From contig JADHUF010000054.1 in the NCBI GenBank assembly GCA_016784625.1, positions 1 to 7,115 on the forward strand: a stretch of 7,115 bases of DNA, in the 5' to 3' direction. A program made the translations under genes and the position numbers. Under the pieces are notes generated by a model that ran no database searches, had not been told where the DNA came from, and worked only from the letters and a program-made list of their open reading frames with translations. This DNA is from Candidatus Nitrosopumilus sp. (GTDB lineage Archaea; Thermoproteota; Nitrososphaeria; Nitrososphaerales; Nitrosopumilaceae). This document shows, in pieces, positions 1 through 4,791 of the stretch; the stretch's first letter is position 1; each line of letters opens with the position of its first letter.

Positions 1-1
1 A

Positions 2-253
2 GGCTGGGTTAGCATAGTATCTAATGATGTTTTAAAAGAACAATTGGATTTACCGGAGCATATTGTACCTGTTGCATATCTTTGTCTTGGCCACGTAACA
101 AATTTTGAAGTAAAGCCAGACTTGGAGCGTTCAGGATGGCTTCCAAGATTAGAACTAAAAGATGTGGTTTATTATGAAAAATGGGAACGAAAAGAAGATG
201 AATCATGGAATGTAATCCAAGAAATGATAAAGTCGAATCTTAACTACGCTTAA
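2..253 (+). CDS. bluB: BluB-type 5,6-dimethylbenzimidazole synthase, C-terminal part (5' truncated by window edge)
   Basis: The frame is open from the first bases and yields 83 residues before TAA. Near its start it reads GWVSIVSNDVLKEQLDLP, then PVAYLCLGHV and GWLPRLELKDVVYYEKW. These segments match my memory of the C-terminal third of BluB, the nitroreductase-fold enzyme that breaks down FMNH2 with O2 to give 5,6-dimethylbenzimidazole, the lower ligand of cobalamin. Aerobic B12 synthesis with DMB is established for ammonia-oxidising archaea, which fits the setting. The N-terminal flavin-binding part lies outside the window, so catalytic residues cannot be checked. A different nitroreductase is possible, but the PVAYLCLG...GWxPR signature favours BluB. 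A tRNA gene and an FMN-reductase-like gene follow on the same strand. Confidence 0.85.
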   Translation, partial: GWVSIVSNDVLKEQLDLPEHIVPVAYLCLGHVTNFEVKPDLERSGWLPRLELKDVVYYEKWERKEDESWNVIQEMIKSNLNYA

Positions 254-257
254 ATTA
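250..257 (+). promoter_or_regulatory. TATA-like box for tRNA-Arg
   Basis: An AT-only stretch, TTAAATTA, overlaps the bluB stop codon and lies about 25 nt upstream of the tRNA 5' end. This is the usual archaeal TATA-to-start distance. It is a positional inference only. Confidence 0.35.
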
Positions 258-277
258 TTTCAAGTTGTTTTTCTGCT

Positions 278-352
278 GGGCTCGTGGCGCAGCATGGATA
301 GCGCAGTAGCTTCCTAAGCTATAGGTCGAGGGATCGAAGCCCTTCGAGCCCG
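278..352 (+). tRNA. tRNA-Arg (anticodon CCU)
   Basis: A full cloverleaf can be folded by hand. The acceptor stem is GGGCTCG (278-284) with CGAGCCC (345-351), and G352 is the discriminator. The D stem is GCGC (287-290) with GCGC (301-304) around a GG-containing loop. The anticodon stem is 306-310 with 318-322, with loop TTCCTAA (311-317) and anticodon CCT at 313-315, which reads AGG arginine codons. A 5-nt variable region follows, then the T stem 328-332/340-344 with loop ATCGAAG. There is no intron and no encoded CCA. A T-run follows directly. Confidence 0.95.
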
Positions 353-360
353 CTTTTTTA
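353..360 (+). terminator. T-run terminator after tRNA-Arg
   Basis: Six consecutive T residues begin two bases after the tRNA 3' end. Short oligo-T tracts without a hairpin are the standard archaeal intrinsic termination signal. Confidence 0.6.
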
Positions 361-364
361 TTAC

Positions 365-370
365 TTAAAT
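365..370 (+). promoter_or_regulatory. TATA-like box for the FMN-reductase-like gene
   Basis: TTAAAT lies centred about 25 nt before the ATG at 393. This spacing predicts a transcript starting at or next to that ATG (leaderless). It therefore supports the internal ATG at 393 over the ATG at 372. Confidence 0.45.
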
Positions 371-392
371 TATGTATAATTTTCAAATAGAT

Positions 393-914
393 ATGAAAGT
401 TGTAGTTATTTCTGGCAGCCCAAGAGAAAATGCCAATACAGAGATCATGATGAAACATGTTGTAGAATATGTAGAACAGAAAGATGTTGAACTAAAATTT
501 ATCAATTTATCAGAAGGTGGTTTTGAATATTACAGAGGATGGGTAGATGATTATAACGAGAAAACACTTCAGGCTGCAAAAGATATCATGGCAGCAGATG
601 TATGGCTAATTGGAACACCAATTTACAACTCTATGTATAGTGCTGCTTTGAAGAATTTGTTTGAATTTGTCAACTATAAAGAGACTGAAGGGAAAACAGC
701 AGGTTTAGCAATTATTGCATCAGGAATGATTGGATTTACAGATGTTCAAACTTTACTTACACAATTAATGTCATATTTCAGAGTAATAACAAATCCAGTT
801 CCAGTATTTGTAACTGCAGATAAAATGGTAGATGGTAAAATAATTGATGACGATGTAAAATCTAGATTAAATCAAATGGTAGATAAAACATTAGAATTAG
901 CAAAAAGAAATTAA
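393..914 (+). CDS. NAD(P)H-dependent FMN reductase-like flavoprotein (flavodoxin-like fold)
   Basis: A 173-residue protein from the ATG at 393. The N-terminus MKVVVISGSPRENANTE is beta-strand 1 plus the FMN phosphate-binding loop (GSPR, residues 8-11) of the NADPH-dependent FMN reductase / iron-sulfur flavoprotein family. Further on, WLIGTPIYNSMYSAALKNL is the typical second flavin-contact segment with its conserved P-x-Y. The protein probably reduces FMN or quinone-like substrates with NAD(P)H in the cytoplasm; the true substrate cannot be read from sequence. An in-frame ATG at 372 would add seven residues ahead of the first strand, and the TATA spacing argues against it. Its position beside bluB is suggestive because BluB consumes reduced FMN, but a tRNA gene with its own terminator lies between them. 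The stop codon overlaps that of the convergent gene. Confidence 0.85.
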   Translation: MKVVVISGSPRENANTEIMMKHVVEYVEQKDVELKFINLSEGGFEYYRGWVDDYNEKTLQAAKDIMAADVWLIGTPIYNSMYSAALKNLFEFVNYKETEGKTAGLAIIASGMIGFTDVQTLLTQLMSYFRVITNPVPVFVTADKMVDGKIIDDDVKSRLNQMVDKTLELAKRN

Positions 915-1318
915 ATTAGATTTTTTCCTGTGATTTGTATTGATTTGAAGATTTTAACTTCATAATCACCATCGTAGATATTAACTACGTTATTTCCATC
1001 AACATTTCTTGCGCGAAATTTGTATTCGTAAGTACCATCTTCATTTACATCAGTTTGTGCAAAGTGAACAGGTTCATCGTTTTGATAGATTTGAACAATT
1101 ACAGGATGTCCTTCTGCATGTTTGTCTACAGTACCTTCAATGAATCCCCATGGCATTGTGTTGTCTGAAGAAATTGTCATTGGTACAACAGTTTGTGTTA
1201 GTTGTATACCATTAATTGTAGAGATTACAGTTGTGTTAGAGTCAGCAAATGAAGGAGACATTCCGATCATTGCAACTAGCATAAATAATCCAGCAAAAAT
1301 TCCAATTTTTATCTTCAT
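911..1318 (-). CDS. Small secreted protein of unknown function (predicted beta-sandwich)
   Basis: A 135-residue protein. Residues 1-25 form a classic Sec signal peptide (MKIKIG start, hydrophobic core, cleavage expected after SPSFA). The mature part has alternating polar/hydrophobic strands, such as GFIEGTVDKHAEGHPVIVQIYQND and later DGTYEYKFRARN. This pattern resembles carboxypeptidase-regulatory-like or other Ig-like beta-sandwich domains often seen in thaumarchaeal exported proteins. There is no cysteine, no C-terminal membrane anchor and no enzyme motif. A TATA-like stretch at 1340-1347 lies about 25 nt upstream of the ATG. I do not recognise a specific family, and the fold assignment is inference. 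Confidence 0.75.
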   Translation of the reverse strand: MKIKIGIFAGLFMLVAMIGMSPSFADSNTTVISTINGIQLTQTVVPMTISSDNTMPWGFIEGTVDKHAEGHPVIVQIYQNDEPVHFAQTDVNEDGTYEYKFRARNVDGNNVVNIYDGDYEVKIFKSIQITGKNLI

Positions 1319-1339
1319 GGAAAAAATATGCAGTCAATA

Positions 1340-1347
1340 ATATATTA
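1340..1347 (-). promoter_or_regulatory. TATA-like box for the secreted-protein gene
   Basis: The reverse strand reads TAATATAT, centred about 25 nt before the ATG ending at 1318. The same AT block may also serve the miniprotein starting at 1376 on the other strand, but its distance there (about 32 nt) is less ideal. Confidence 0.4.
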
Positions 1348-1375
1348 ACATGACTGATAATTTATTCAGATAGAA

Positions 1376-1489
1376 TTGGAGACAAAAAAGAAGTGTGAGT
1401 GTGATTGTCATTTTGGAGGAGCAGAAAGTTGTCCAGGGTGTAAAAAGGAACACGAATATAATTTCAAATGTGAACACTGTGATGAATGA
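1376..1489 (+). CDS. 38-aa cysteine-rich miniprotein (putative zinc-binding)
   Basis: A TTG-initiated frame encodes 38 residues with seven cysteines and three histidines. It begins METKKKCECDCHFGGAES, followed by CPGC, and closes with CEHCDE just before TGA. CxCxCH, CPGC and CEHC arranged in pairs are typical of zinc ribbons or knuckles, so metal binding is likely, but I recognise no named family. No ATG or GTG is in frame; TTG is the only usual start after the upstream stop at 1358-1360. The density of paired Cys codons in so short a frame is unlikely by chance, which is the main reason to call it. The gap on its right belongs to the convergent coiled-coil frame. Confidence 0.6.
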   Translation: METKKKCECDCHFGGAESCPGCKKEHEYNFKCEHCDE

Positions 1490-1495
1490 TTATTT

Positions 1496-1687
1496 TTATT
1501 GTGTTAACATTTTTAGATTATAAATTTCAGCACGGATAGATTCAATCTCAACTTTAGTCTTAAGATTATCAATCTCTTTTTTTAGATATGAAATTTCATC
1601 ATCTTTTGCGTCTGTTGCATCAGAAAGATCTTTTTCTAAATCTAGTTTGTATGTAGTAATTTCTTTTGTCGTTAATTGATGACTTTT
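1496..1687 (-). CDS. Coiled-coil extension in the -1 frame of the two-TM protein (no start codon of its own)
   Basis: The frame runs on the minus strand from the A8 run to a TAA at 1496-1498. It encodes 62 residues from AGT (1682-1684): SHQLTTKEITTYKLDLEKDL, then about 40 more. The segment DDEISYLKKEIDNLKTKVEI is a clear heptad-like coiled coil. There is no ATG, GTG or TTG after the upstream in-frame stop, so it cannot easily be translated on its own. A -1 slip in the A8 run joins it exactly to residue 70 of the upstream protein, giving a 132-residue product. It may be made by programmed frameshifting or transcriptional slippage, or the run may carry a one-base sequence error or mutation. Confidence 0.6.
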   Translation of the reverse strand, partial: KSHQLTTKEITTYKLDLEKDLSDATDAKDDEISYLKKEIDNLKTKVEIESIRAEIYNLKMLTQ

Positions 1688-1893
1688 TTTTCGTCATGAG
1701 AATGCGATGCTCCATGATTACGATCTGCTGCTAGTTGTGCAATCCAGATGACAAACACCATAAACCACATAATTGGTACAGCCATCACGAAAATGAACCA
1801 TAAATCGTCAGGTAGAAGAAAAGATAGACCTGTCAAAACTGTGGCAAATACGGCTGAAACAAGTGTTGCAAGATGGTTTTTTACGTATCCCAT
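1672..1893 (-). CDS. Small two-TM membrane protein, probably the N-terminal half of a frameshifted 132-aa protein
   Basis: The zero-frame product has 73 residues. Two hydrophobic segments, residues 9-27 and 31-53, are separated by the short turn LLPDD, predicting a membrane hairpin. A histidine-bearing tail follows (RNHGASHSHDEKK) and ends VIN-stop. Near the end, codons GAA AAA AAA GTC form an A8 tract at 1684-1691. Sliding back one base opens the coiled-coil frame that ends at 1496. A hairpin anchor plus a cytoplasmic coiled coil is a sensible architecture, so the longer product is probably the functional one. TATA-like sequence at 1916-1922 lies about 26 nt upstream. I do not recognise the family. 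Confidence 0.65.
   Translation of the reverse strand: MGYVKNHLATLVSAVFATVLTGLSFLLPDDLWFIFVMAVPIMWFMVFVIWIAQLAADRNHGASHSHDEKKVIN
1684..1691 (-). other. A8 slippery run at the frame change
   Basis: Eight consecutive A residues on the coding strand, read as GAA AAA AAA G. This fits a -1 slip of the A-AAA-AAA type at ribosomal P and A sites, and homopolymers of this length also cause RNA-polymerase slippage. The frame after a -1 slip is open for 62 codons. No convincing stimulatory hairpin is seen just downstream. Confidence 0.5.
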
Positions 1894-1915
1894 TGTTTAA
1901 CGAAGAAAATATACA

Positions 1916-1922
1916 AAATATA
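1916..1922 (-). promoter_or_regulatory. TATA-like box for the two-TM protein gene
   Basis: The reverse strand reads TATATTT, centred about 26 nt before the ATG ending at 1893. This spacing fits a leaderless transcript. Confidence 0.4.
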
Positions 1923-1965
1923 ACGTTAATGGTGGATTTTTGAATATATAATATGAAAAGAAGGA

Positions 1966-2211
1966 TTATTGCCCTGTAGTAACTTCTACAGTAGCAGTCG
2001 ATGTTTTAATATCAGATTGTAGTATTTGGATTTTCTCTAAAAGTTCGTTTCTCAAATCACGAGCAACACGTCTTACTGTTGGTCTTGGGACTCCTAATTC
2101 GTCAACAACTTTAGTATAGATATCCTGTTTGTCTGTTACACCTTTATCAAGTAAGGAATTGATTGCTGCTTTGATAACAGTGCTTTGATTAGTACGATTC
2201 ACAAAGATCAT
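1966..2211 (-). CDS. Small helix-turn-helix DNA-binding protein, probable transcription regulator
   Basis: An 81-residue protein. Residues 11-22 form an amphipathic helix (TVIKAAINSLLD). Residues 27-55 fit a helix-turn-helix: DKQDIYTKVVDELG, the turn, then VPRPTVRRVARDLRNEL as a basic recognition helix. The tail from 60 to 81 is polar and Thr/Val-rich. Length and layout suit a compact, probably dimeric DNA-binding protein; no ligand domain is present. The ATG at 2211 lies only about 18 nt from the best TATA-like box (2224-2232), whereas GTG at codon 4 (2202) lies about 26 nt away, so the transcript may be leaderless from GTG, giving MNRTNQS. Inverted repeats at 2206-2223 and 2233-2253 flank that box and suggest autoregulation. 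The family name is not recognised. Confidence 0.75.
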   Translation of the reverse strand: MIFVNRTNQSTVIKAAINSLLDKGVTDKQDIYTKVVDELGVPRPTVRRVARDLRNELLEKIQILQSDIKTSTATVEVTTGQ

Positions 2212-2223
2212 CTAATAATGATC
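2206..2223. repeat. Inverted repeat GATCAT-N6-ATGATC over the HTH gene start
   Basis: Perfect 6-bp arms at 2206-2211 and 2218-2223 are separated by CTAATA. The site covers the start region of the HTH gene, between its TATA-like box and its reading frame. That is a place where a bound dimer would block transcription in archaea. Confidence 0.45.
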
Positions 2224-2232
2224 TATATAAAA
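2224..2232 (-). promoter_or_regulatory. TATA-like box for the HTH gene
   Basis: The reverse strand reads TTTATATAG-like sequence. It is 18 nt from the ATG at 2211 but about 26 nt from the GTG at 2202, which bears on the choice of start. Confidence 0.4.
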
Positions 2233-2253
2233 TTTCAATTTACAAAATTGAAA
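2233..2253. repeat. Perfect inverted repeat, 9-bp arms with 3-bp spacer
   Basis: TTTCAATTT (2233-2241), ACA, AAATTGAAA (2245-2253). The site sits directly upstream of the HTH gene's TATA-like box, where the BRE would lie, making it a candidate operator for a dimeric regulator. AT-rich DNA gives such palindromes by chance more often than usual, but nine matched pairs is long. Confidence 0.5.
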
Positions 2254-2314
2254 AAACGTAATTCGCAGTTAAGCTGAAAGATAAGGAAGGAAATTTAGCA
2301 ATCATAAAAGGCTT

Positions 2315-2335
2315 TCATTAAAAAAGAATTAATGA
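2315..2335. repeat. Inverted repeat TCATTAA-N7-TTAATGA upstream of the cyclophilin gene
   Basis: Perfect 7-bp arms at 2315-2321 and 2329-2335 lie 10-30 nt upstream of the cyclophilin TATA-like box. This could be a regulator site on the cyclophilin side of the divergent region. The remaining sequence between 2254 and 2314 shows nothing I can assign. Confidence 0.35.
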
Positions 2336-2345
2336 TCAAAAGGTT

Positions 2346-2353
2346 CTTATGAT
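2346..2353 (+). promoter_or_regulatory. TATA-like box for the cyclophilin gene
   Basis: CTTATGAT is centred about 25 nt before the TTG at 2374. It predicts a leaderless transcript starting at that TTG. The out-of-frame ATG at 2360 would then lie outside the mRNA. Confidence 0.4.
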
Positions 2354-2373
2354 AATCGTATGTCGTTGCGACA

Positions 2374-2856
2374 TTGACTAGTGTAAATTTAGAAACCAAT
2401 CATGGAAATATTTCTTTCAATTTACTTCCTGACCTAGCACCAGAAACTGTAAGAAATTTTGTTACATTGGCAAAAAGTGGGTTTTATGATGGAACGTTAT
2501 TTCACAGAGTAATTCCGGGATTTATGATTCAAGGAGGAGACCCAAATACTAAAAACCCAAACATGAAAAGTCAATGGGGAATGGGAGGACCTGGGCATAC
2601 AGTAAAAGCAGAATTTAGTTCAAGGTCACATTTACGAGGAATCGTTTCCATGGCAAGATCAACTGATCCTAATAGTGCAGGGTCACAATTTTTCATAGTA
2701 ACAAAAGACAGCACCTTTCTTGATAGAGAATATACTGTATTTGGCGAGGTTGTAGAAGGAATGGATGTTGCAGACAAAATAGTAAATCTTGATAGGGACC
2801 AAAATGACTGCCCCTTAGAAGATGCAAAGATGGCTAAAATTTCAGTCTCAGAGTAA
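2374..2856 (+). CDS. Cyclophilin-type peptidyl-prolyl cis-trans isomerase
   Basis: 160 residues, the length of a minimal single-domain cyclophilin. It catalyses cis-trans isomerisation of Xaa-Pro bonds and has no signal peptide, so it acts in the cytoplasm. The family motifs are present: LAPETVRNFVTLAKSGFYDG (21-40), FHRVIPGFMIQGGD (43-56) with the catalytic Arg at 45, and GSQFFI (103-108). Where human cyclophilin A has the drug-contact Trp (WLDGKHVVFG) this protein has Phe 115 (FLDREYTVFG), a change known to lower cyclosporin sensitivity. The start is TTG at 2374: no ATG is in frame after the stop at 2353-2355, and MTSVNLETNHG matches the usual beta-1 start. The gene for a membrane-anchored protein follows after 4 nt, so the two are probably co-transcribed. 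Confidence 0.93.
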   Translation: MTSVNLETNHGNISFNLLPDLAPETVRNFVTLAKSGFYDGTLFHRVIPGFMIQGGDPNTKNPNMKSQWGMGGPGHTVKAEFSSRSHLRGIVSMARSTDPNSAGSQFFIVTKDSTFLDREYTVFGEVVEGMDVADKIVNLDRDQNDCPLEDAKMAKISVSE

Positions 2857-2860
2857 AATC

Positions 2861-4054
2861 TTGTATAAGAAAATTTCACTATCAGTTTTTACAATAATAA
2901 TACTATTTTCAAGTAATGCTCAAGTTTTTGCTGAACCAGGCCAAAAAATTGATATCAAAGAATATTATGAATATAATAACTTTGTATCAGGCGTTGGAGA
3001 AGTAATTCAAACAGACAAAATTATTTTTGAGATCGGTAGACATGCAGATGTTCATGTAAAACACATTATCGTAGGAAAAGCATGGGATCCAACAAATCCA
3101 AAACTTATTGAAATGTTACCTGGAAAGCATTCAAATCTAGAAGTAACAGATGAAGATGGCGATTATTTGAGACCAATTGGATTTGTTGGAGAGACTTTTG
3201 AAGAATCAAAGTATATCATAGTTGGACAGAAACCATTTTCTGCATATGATTTAGTTGCTGAATATGATTTAGAAAATTTTCTAGAGCTTGATGATAATGG
3301 AGTATGGACAAAACAATTTGTGTATCCTCACGATGTAATAATATACTTTGATGACGAGATGAAAGTATTTTTTGCTAATTCACGCGGTATTGACATTTCC
3401 GAGGTAGAAGGTATCAATTGTATGGGTTGTGACATAACAGTGGAATTTTTTGATGATGTTGAGCCAATTACAAAAAAAGTAATCAAAAATGAAACAAAGC
3501 TTGAAGAGTTTTCTAATACAGGTAAAGAGTTTATTTTAGAAATTTTTTCAGGTGAGGCAAATATAAATCTGGATTATATTGAGGAATTGAATTATTTTTC
3601 ATTTCCTGTGGATAAAAGTAATCAATTAATTTGGATGAAGATCCCACTTGATTTAATTTTATCACCATATCATGTGTATTTAACAGAATTTGATCAGGAG
3701 GTTTTATCTGAAATAGATCAAATTCGAAAATCTGAATTTGGACAAACAGAAACTCATGCAAATCTTTCATTTAAAGCACCAACAGAAGGAGTAATTCATG
3801 TTGTTGGCTCAACAGAAGCAGAACATATGGAACTACTTGAAGCATTAGCAAAGAGAGCCCCACAACCTGAAACAAAGATGAAAGAAGATGTGAAAGAAGA
3901 TGTGAAAGAAGATTTACGTGAGGAATTATATAAAAACTGGGAAAGTACTAATTCAAATCAAGTTAACAGTGAAAATAACACAATAATTTTCATAATAGTT
4001 GGAGTTGTAGCTGTAATAATTATTGGAATTATTATTAAATTAAAGAAAAATTAG
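2861..4054 (+). CDS. Extracellular protein with signal peptide and C-terminal membrane anchor, function unknown
   Basis: From TTG at 2861 the product has 397 residues. A Sec signal peptide spans residues 1-24 (MYKKISLSVF, then a hydrophobic core ending NAQVFA before EPGQK). A large acidic, strand-rich ectodomain follows with no motif I recognise. It includes a CMGC pair at residues 187-190. A charged linker carries KEDV, KEDV, KEDL repeats (341-352). The C-terminus is a transmembrane helix, about 374-393, ending KLKKN. This is a type I surface protein. An in-frame ATG at 2822 would overlap the cyclophilin gene by 35 nt and place 13 extra residues (MQRWLKFQSQSKI) before the signal peptide, so TTG is preferred. 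Linkage to the upstream cyclophilin suggests co-expression, not necessarily a shared function. Confidence 0.75.
   Translation: MYKKISLSVFTIIILFSSNAQVFAEPGQKIDIKEYYEYNNFVSGVGEVIQTDKIIFEIGRHADVHVKHIIVGKAWDPTNPKLIEMLPGKHSNLEVTDEDGDYLRPIGFVGETFEESKYIIVGQKPFSAYDLVAEYDLENFLELDDNGVWTKQFVYPHDVIIYFDDEMKVFFANSRGIDISEVEGINCMGCDITVEFFDDVEPITKKVIKNETKLEEFSNTGKEFILEIFSGEANINLDYIEELNYFSFPVDKSNQLIWMKIPLDLILSPYHVYLTEFDQEVLSEIDQIRKSEFGQTETHANLSFKAPTEGVIHVVGSTEAEHMELLEALAKRAPQPETKMKEDVKEDVKEDLREELYKNWESTNSNQVNSENNTIIFIIVGVVAVIIIGIIIKLKKN
3881..3916 (+). repeat. 12-bp tandem repeat encoding KEDV in the anchor linker
   Basis: AAAGAAGATGTG occurs twice in tandem (3881-3892, 3893-3904) and is followed by a diverged third copy (3905-3916). 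It encodes KEDV-KEDV-KEDL in the charged stalk just before the membrane helix. Repeats of this sort can change copy number between strains. Confidence 0.7.
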
Positions 4055-4206
4055 TCACCTTTTGAATCACAGGCACATCCTTCAAACTCATCAAATCTAG
4101 AATTACATAAAGGACATTTATCACCATATTCTATTTCCCATGGTTCTTTTCCAAATAATTTAAAATGATCATCAATCTCTTCCGGGATTTCTCGTTTTTC
4201 ATTCAT
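4051..4206 (-). CDS. 51-aa zinc-ribbon-like small protein
   Basis: ATG at 4204-4206 opens a 51-residue frame. Its N-terminus is acidic and helical (MNEKREIPEEIDDHFKLFGK), followed by EPWEIEYGDKCPLCNSRF and a GCACDS segment before the end. Cys 31, 34, 44 and 46 make a CPLC plus CxC arrangement typical of a small zinc ribbon. Proteins of this size often act as nucleic-acid or protein-contact modules, but no specific function can be given. It lies 49 nt downstream of the 142-aa gene on the same strand, with its own TATA-like sequence (around 4229-4237), so it may be transcribed alone or by read-through. Its TAA overlaps the TAG of the convergent surface-protein gene. Confidence 0.7.
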   Translation of the reverse strand: MNEKREIPEEIDDHFKLFGKEPWEIEYGDKCPLCNSRFDEFEGCACDSKGD

Positions 4207-4255
4207 GATATAATTAATCTATCAAAGTATGTATAGATTATTCAGAATTAGAGTT

Positions 4256-4684
4256 TTAGATAGATAATAGAGCTTCTTTTGATACATATTGGTTTCTTTC
4301 ATCTACCGTATTTTTTAGAAACTCTTTGTTGAATGCCATTTTTGTTAATGCGACTGATACATCAAAGGGACTTGCAGACCAACCATACTCTGACATTTGT
4401 GCTACAGTTTCACCAACTGTTTTTGGTTGGTCAAAGAAAGAATCTTTTGCTAAAATTCTTAGTTTATGTTTGATGTCATCTCCTGCGATTGTAGAAGGTG
4501 ATGAAAATTCTGGCTCATGGAATTCAGCATCATCTAAAGAATTCATTACATCAGTCTGTGGTCTTTCATCAAGTAATTGTTTTAGAGATTCAACTACTTC
4601 TGCTAAAGAATCATTATCAACGTAAAAATCCCTTGAATCGATCTCAATTTCATTTTTACCTTGTTTGATTCTGATTTTTGCCAT
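4256..4684 (-). CDS. Conserved-looking archaeal protein of unknown function with possible winged-helix C-terminus
   Basis: 142 residues. The N-terminus MAKIRIKQGKNEIEIDSRDF predicts a beta-hairpin, followed by a helix (DSLAEVVESLKQLLDE). An acidic, Ser/Pro-rich linker spans about 44-68. The C-terminal part (72-142) begins IKHKLRILAKDSFFDQPKTV and continues through helices with ASPFDVSVALTKMA and later NQYVSKEALL. That layout of helix, TV-start helix, recognition-like helix and terminal strand resembles winged-helix domains in archaeal and bacterial proteins with a 'SFF..PKT' lead-in, which is an inference from pattern only. There is no membrane segment, cysteine pair or enzyme motif. An AT-rich TATA-like stretch near 4706-4713 (reverse strand) is well placed for the ATG at 4684. 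Confidence 0.75.
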   Translation of the reverse strand: MAKIRIKQGKNEIEIDSRDFYVDNDSLAEVVESLKQLLDERPQTDVMNSLDDAEFHEPEFSSPSTIAGDDIKHKLRILAKDSFFDQPKTVGETVAQMSEYGWSASPFDVSVALTKMAFNKEFLKNTVDERNQYVSKEALLSI

Positions 4685-4758
4685 GTGTTATCTATGCTGA
4701 TATTGATTTATTTTGCTAGCTCAAAGTAGCTTAGAGAAATAATCAAAAGATGTACACA

Positions 4759-4778
4759 AGATAATTAACGAATTATCT
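4759..4778. repeat. Perfect inverted repeat AGATAATT-AACG-AATTATCT upstream of the PfkB gene
   Basis: Eight-bp arms at 4759-4766 and 4771-4778 with a 4-bp spacer, 13 nt upstream of the PfkB TATA box. A further direct copy of AGATAATT lies at 4797-4804, overlapping the end of the TATA box. Three copies around one promoter suggest a regulator-binding region; no regulator can be named. Confidence 0.45.
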
Positions 4779-4791
4779 GGTCAATAACGGA

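Noticed and set aside
278..352. tRNA-Arg as an integration site for a mobile element
   Set aside because: No integrase gene, no repeated tRNA 3' end downstream and no compositional change are visible within the window.
372..392. Upstream ATG adding seven residues to the flavoprotein
   Set aside because: The extra residues precede the first beta strand, and the TATA-like box at 365-370 would leave the 372 ATG outside the transcript.
1671..1686. Imperfect hairpin next to the A8 run as a frameshift stimulator
   Set aside because: Self-complementarity depends on G-U pairs that exist only in the non-coding strand RNA. In the coding RNA they become A-C mismatches.
1921..1928. TAACGTTA palindrome upstream of the two-TM gene
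   Set aside because: Only eight bases and overlapping the TATA-like box region; this is expected by chance in AT-rich DNA.
2822..2860. ATG start of the surface protein inside the cyclophilin gene
   Set aside because: It places a polar 13-residue stretch before an otherwise normal signal peptide. TTG at 2861 gives a clean signal peptide and a 4-nt gap. Not fully excluded.
2571..2879. 102-codon reverse-strand frame inside the cyclophilin gene
   Set aside because: It is antisense to a gene with intact cyclophilin motifs, has no domain of its own and no promoter. It is a shadow frame.
4326..4625. 99-codon + strand frame opposite the 142-aa gene
   Set aside because: Low-complexity Ser-rich translation lying fully antisense to a better supported gene.
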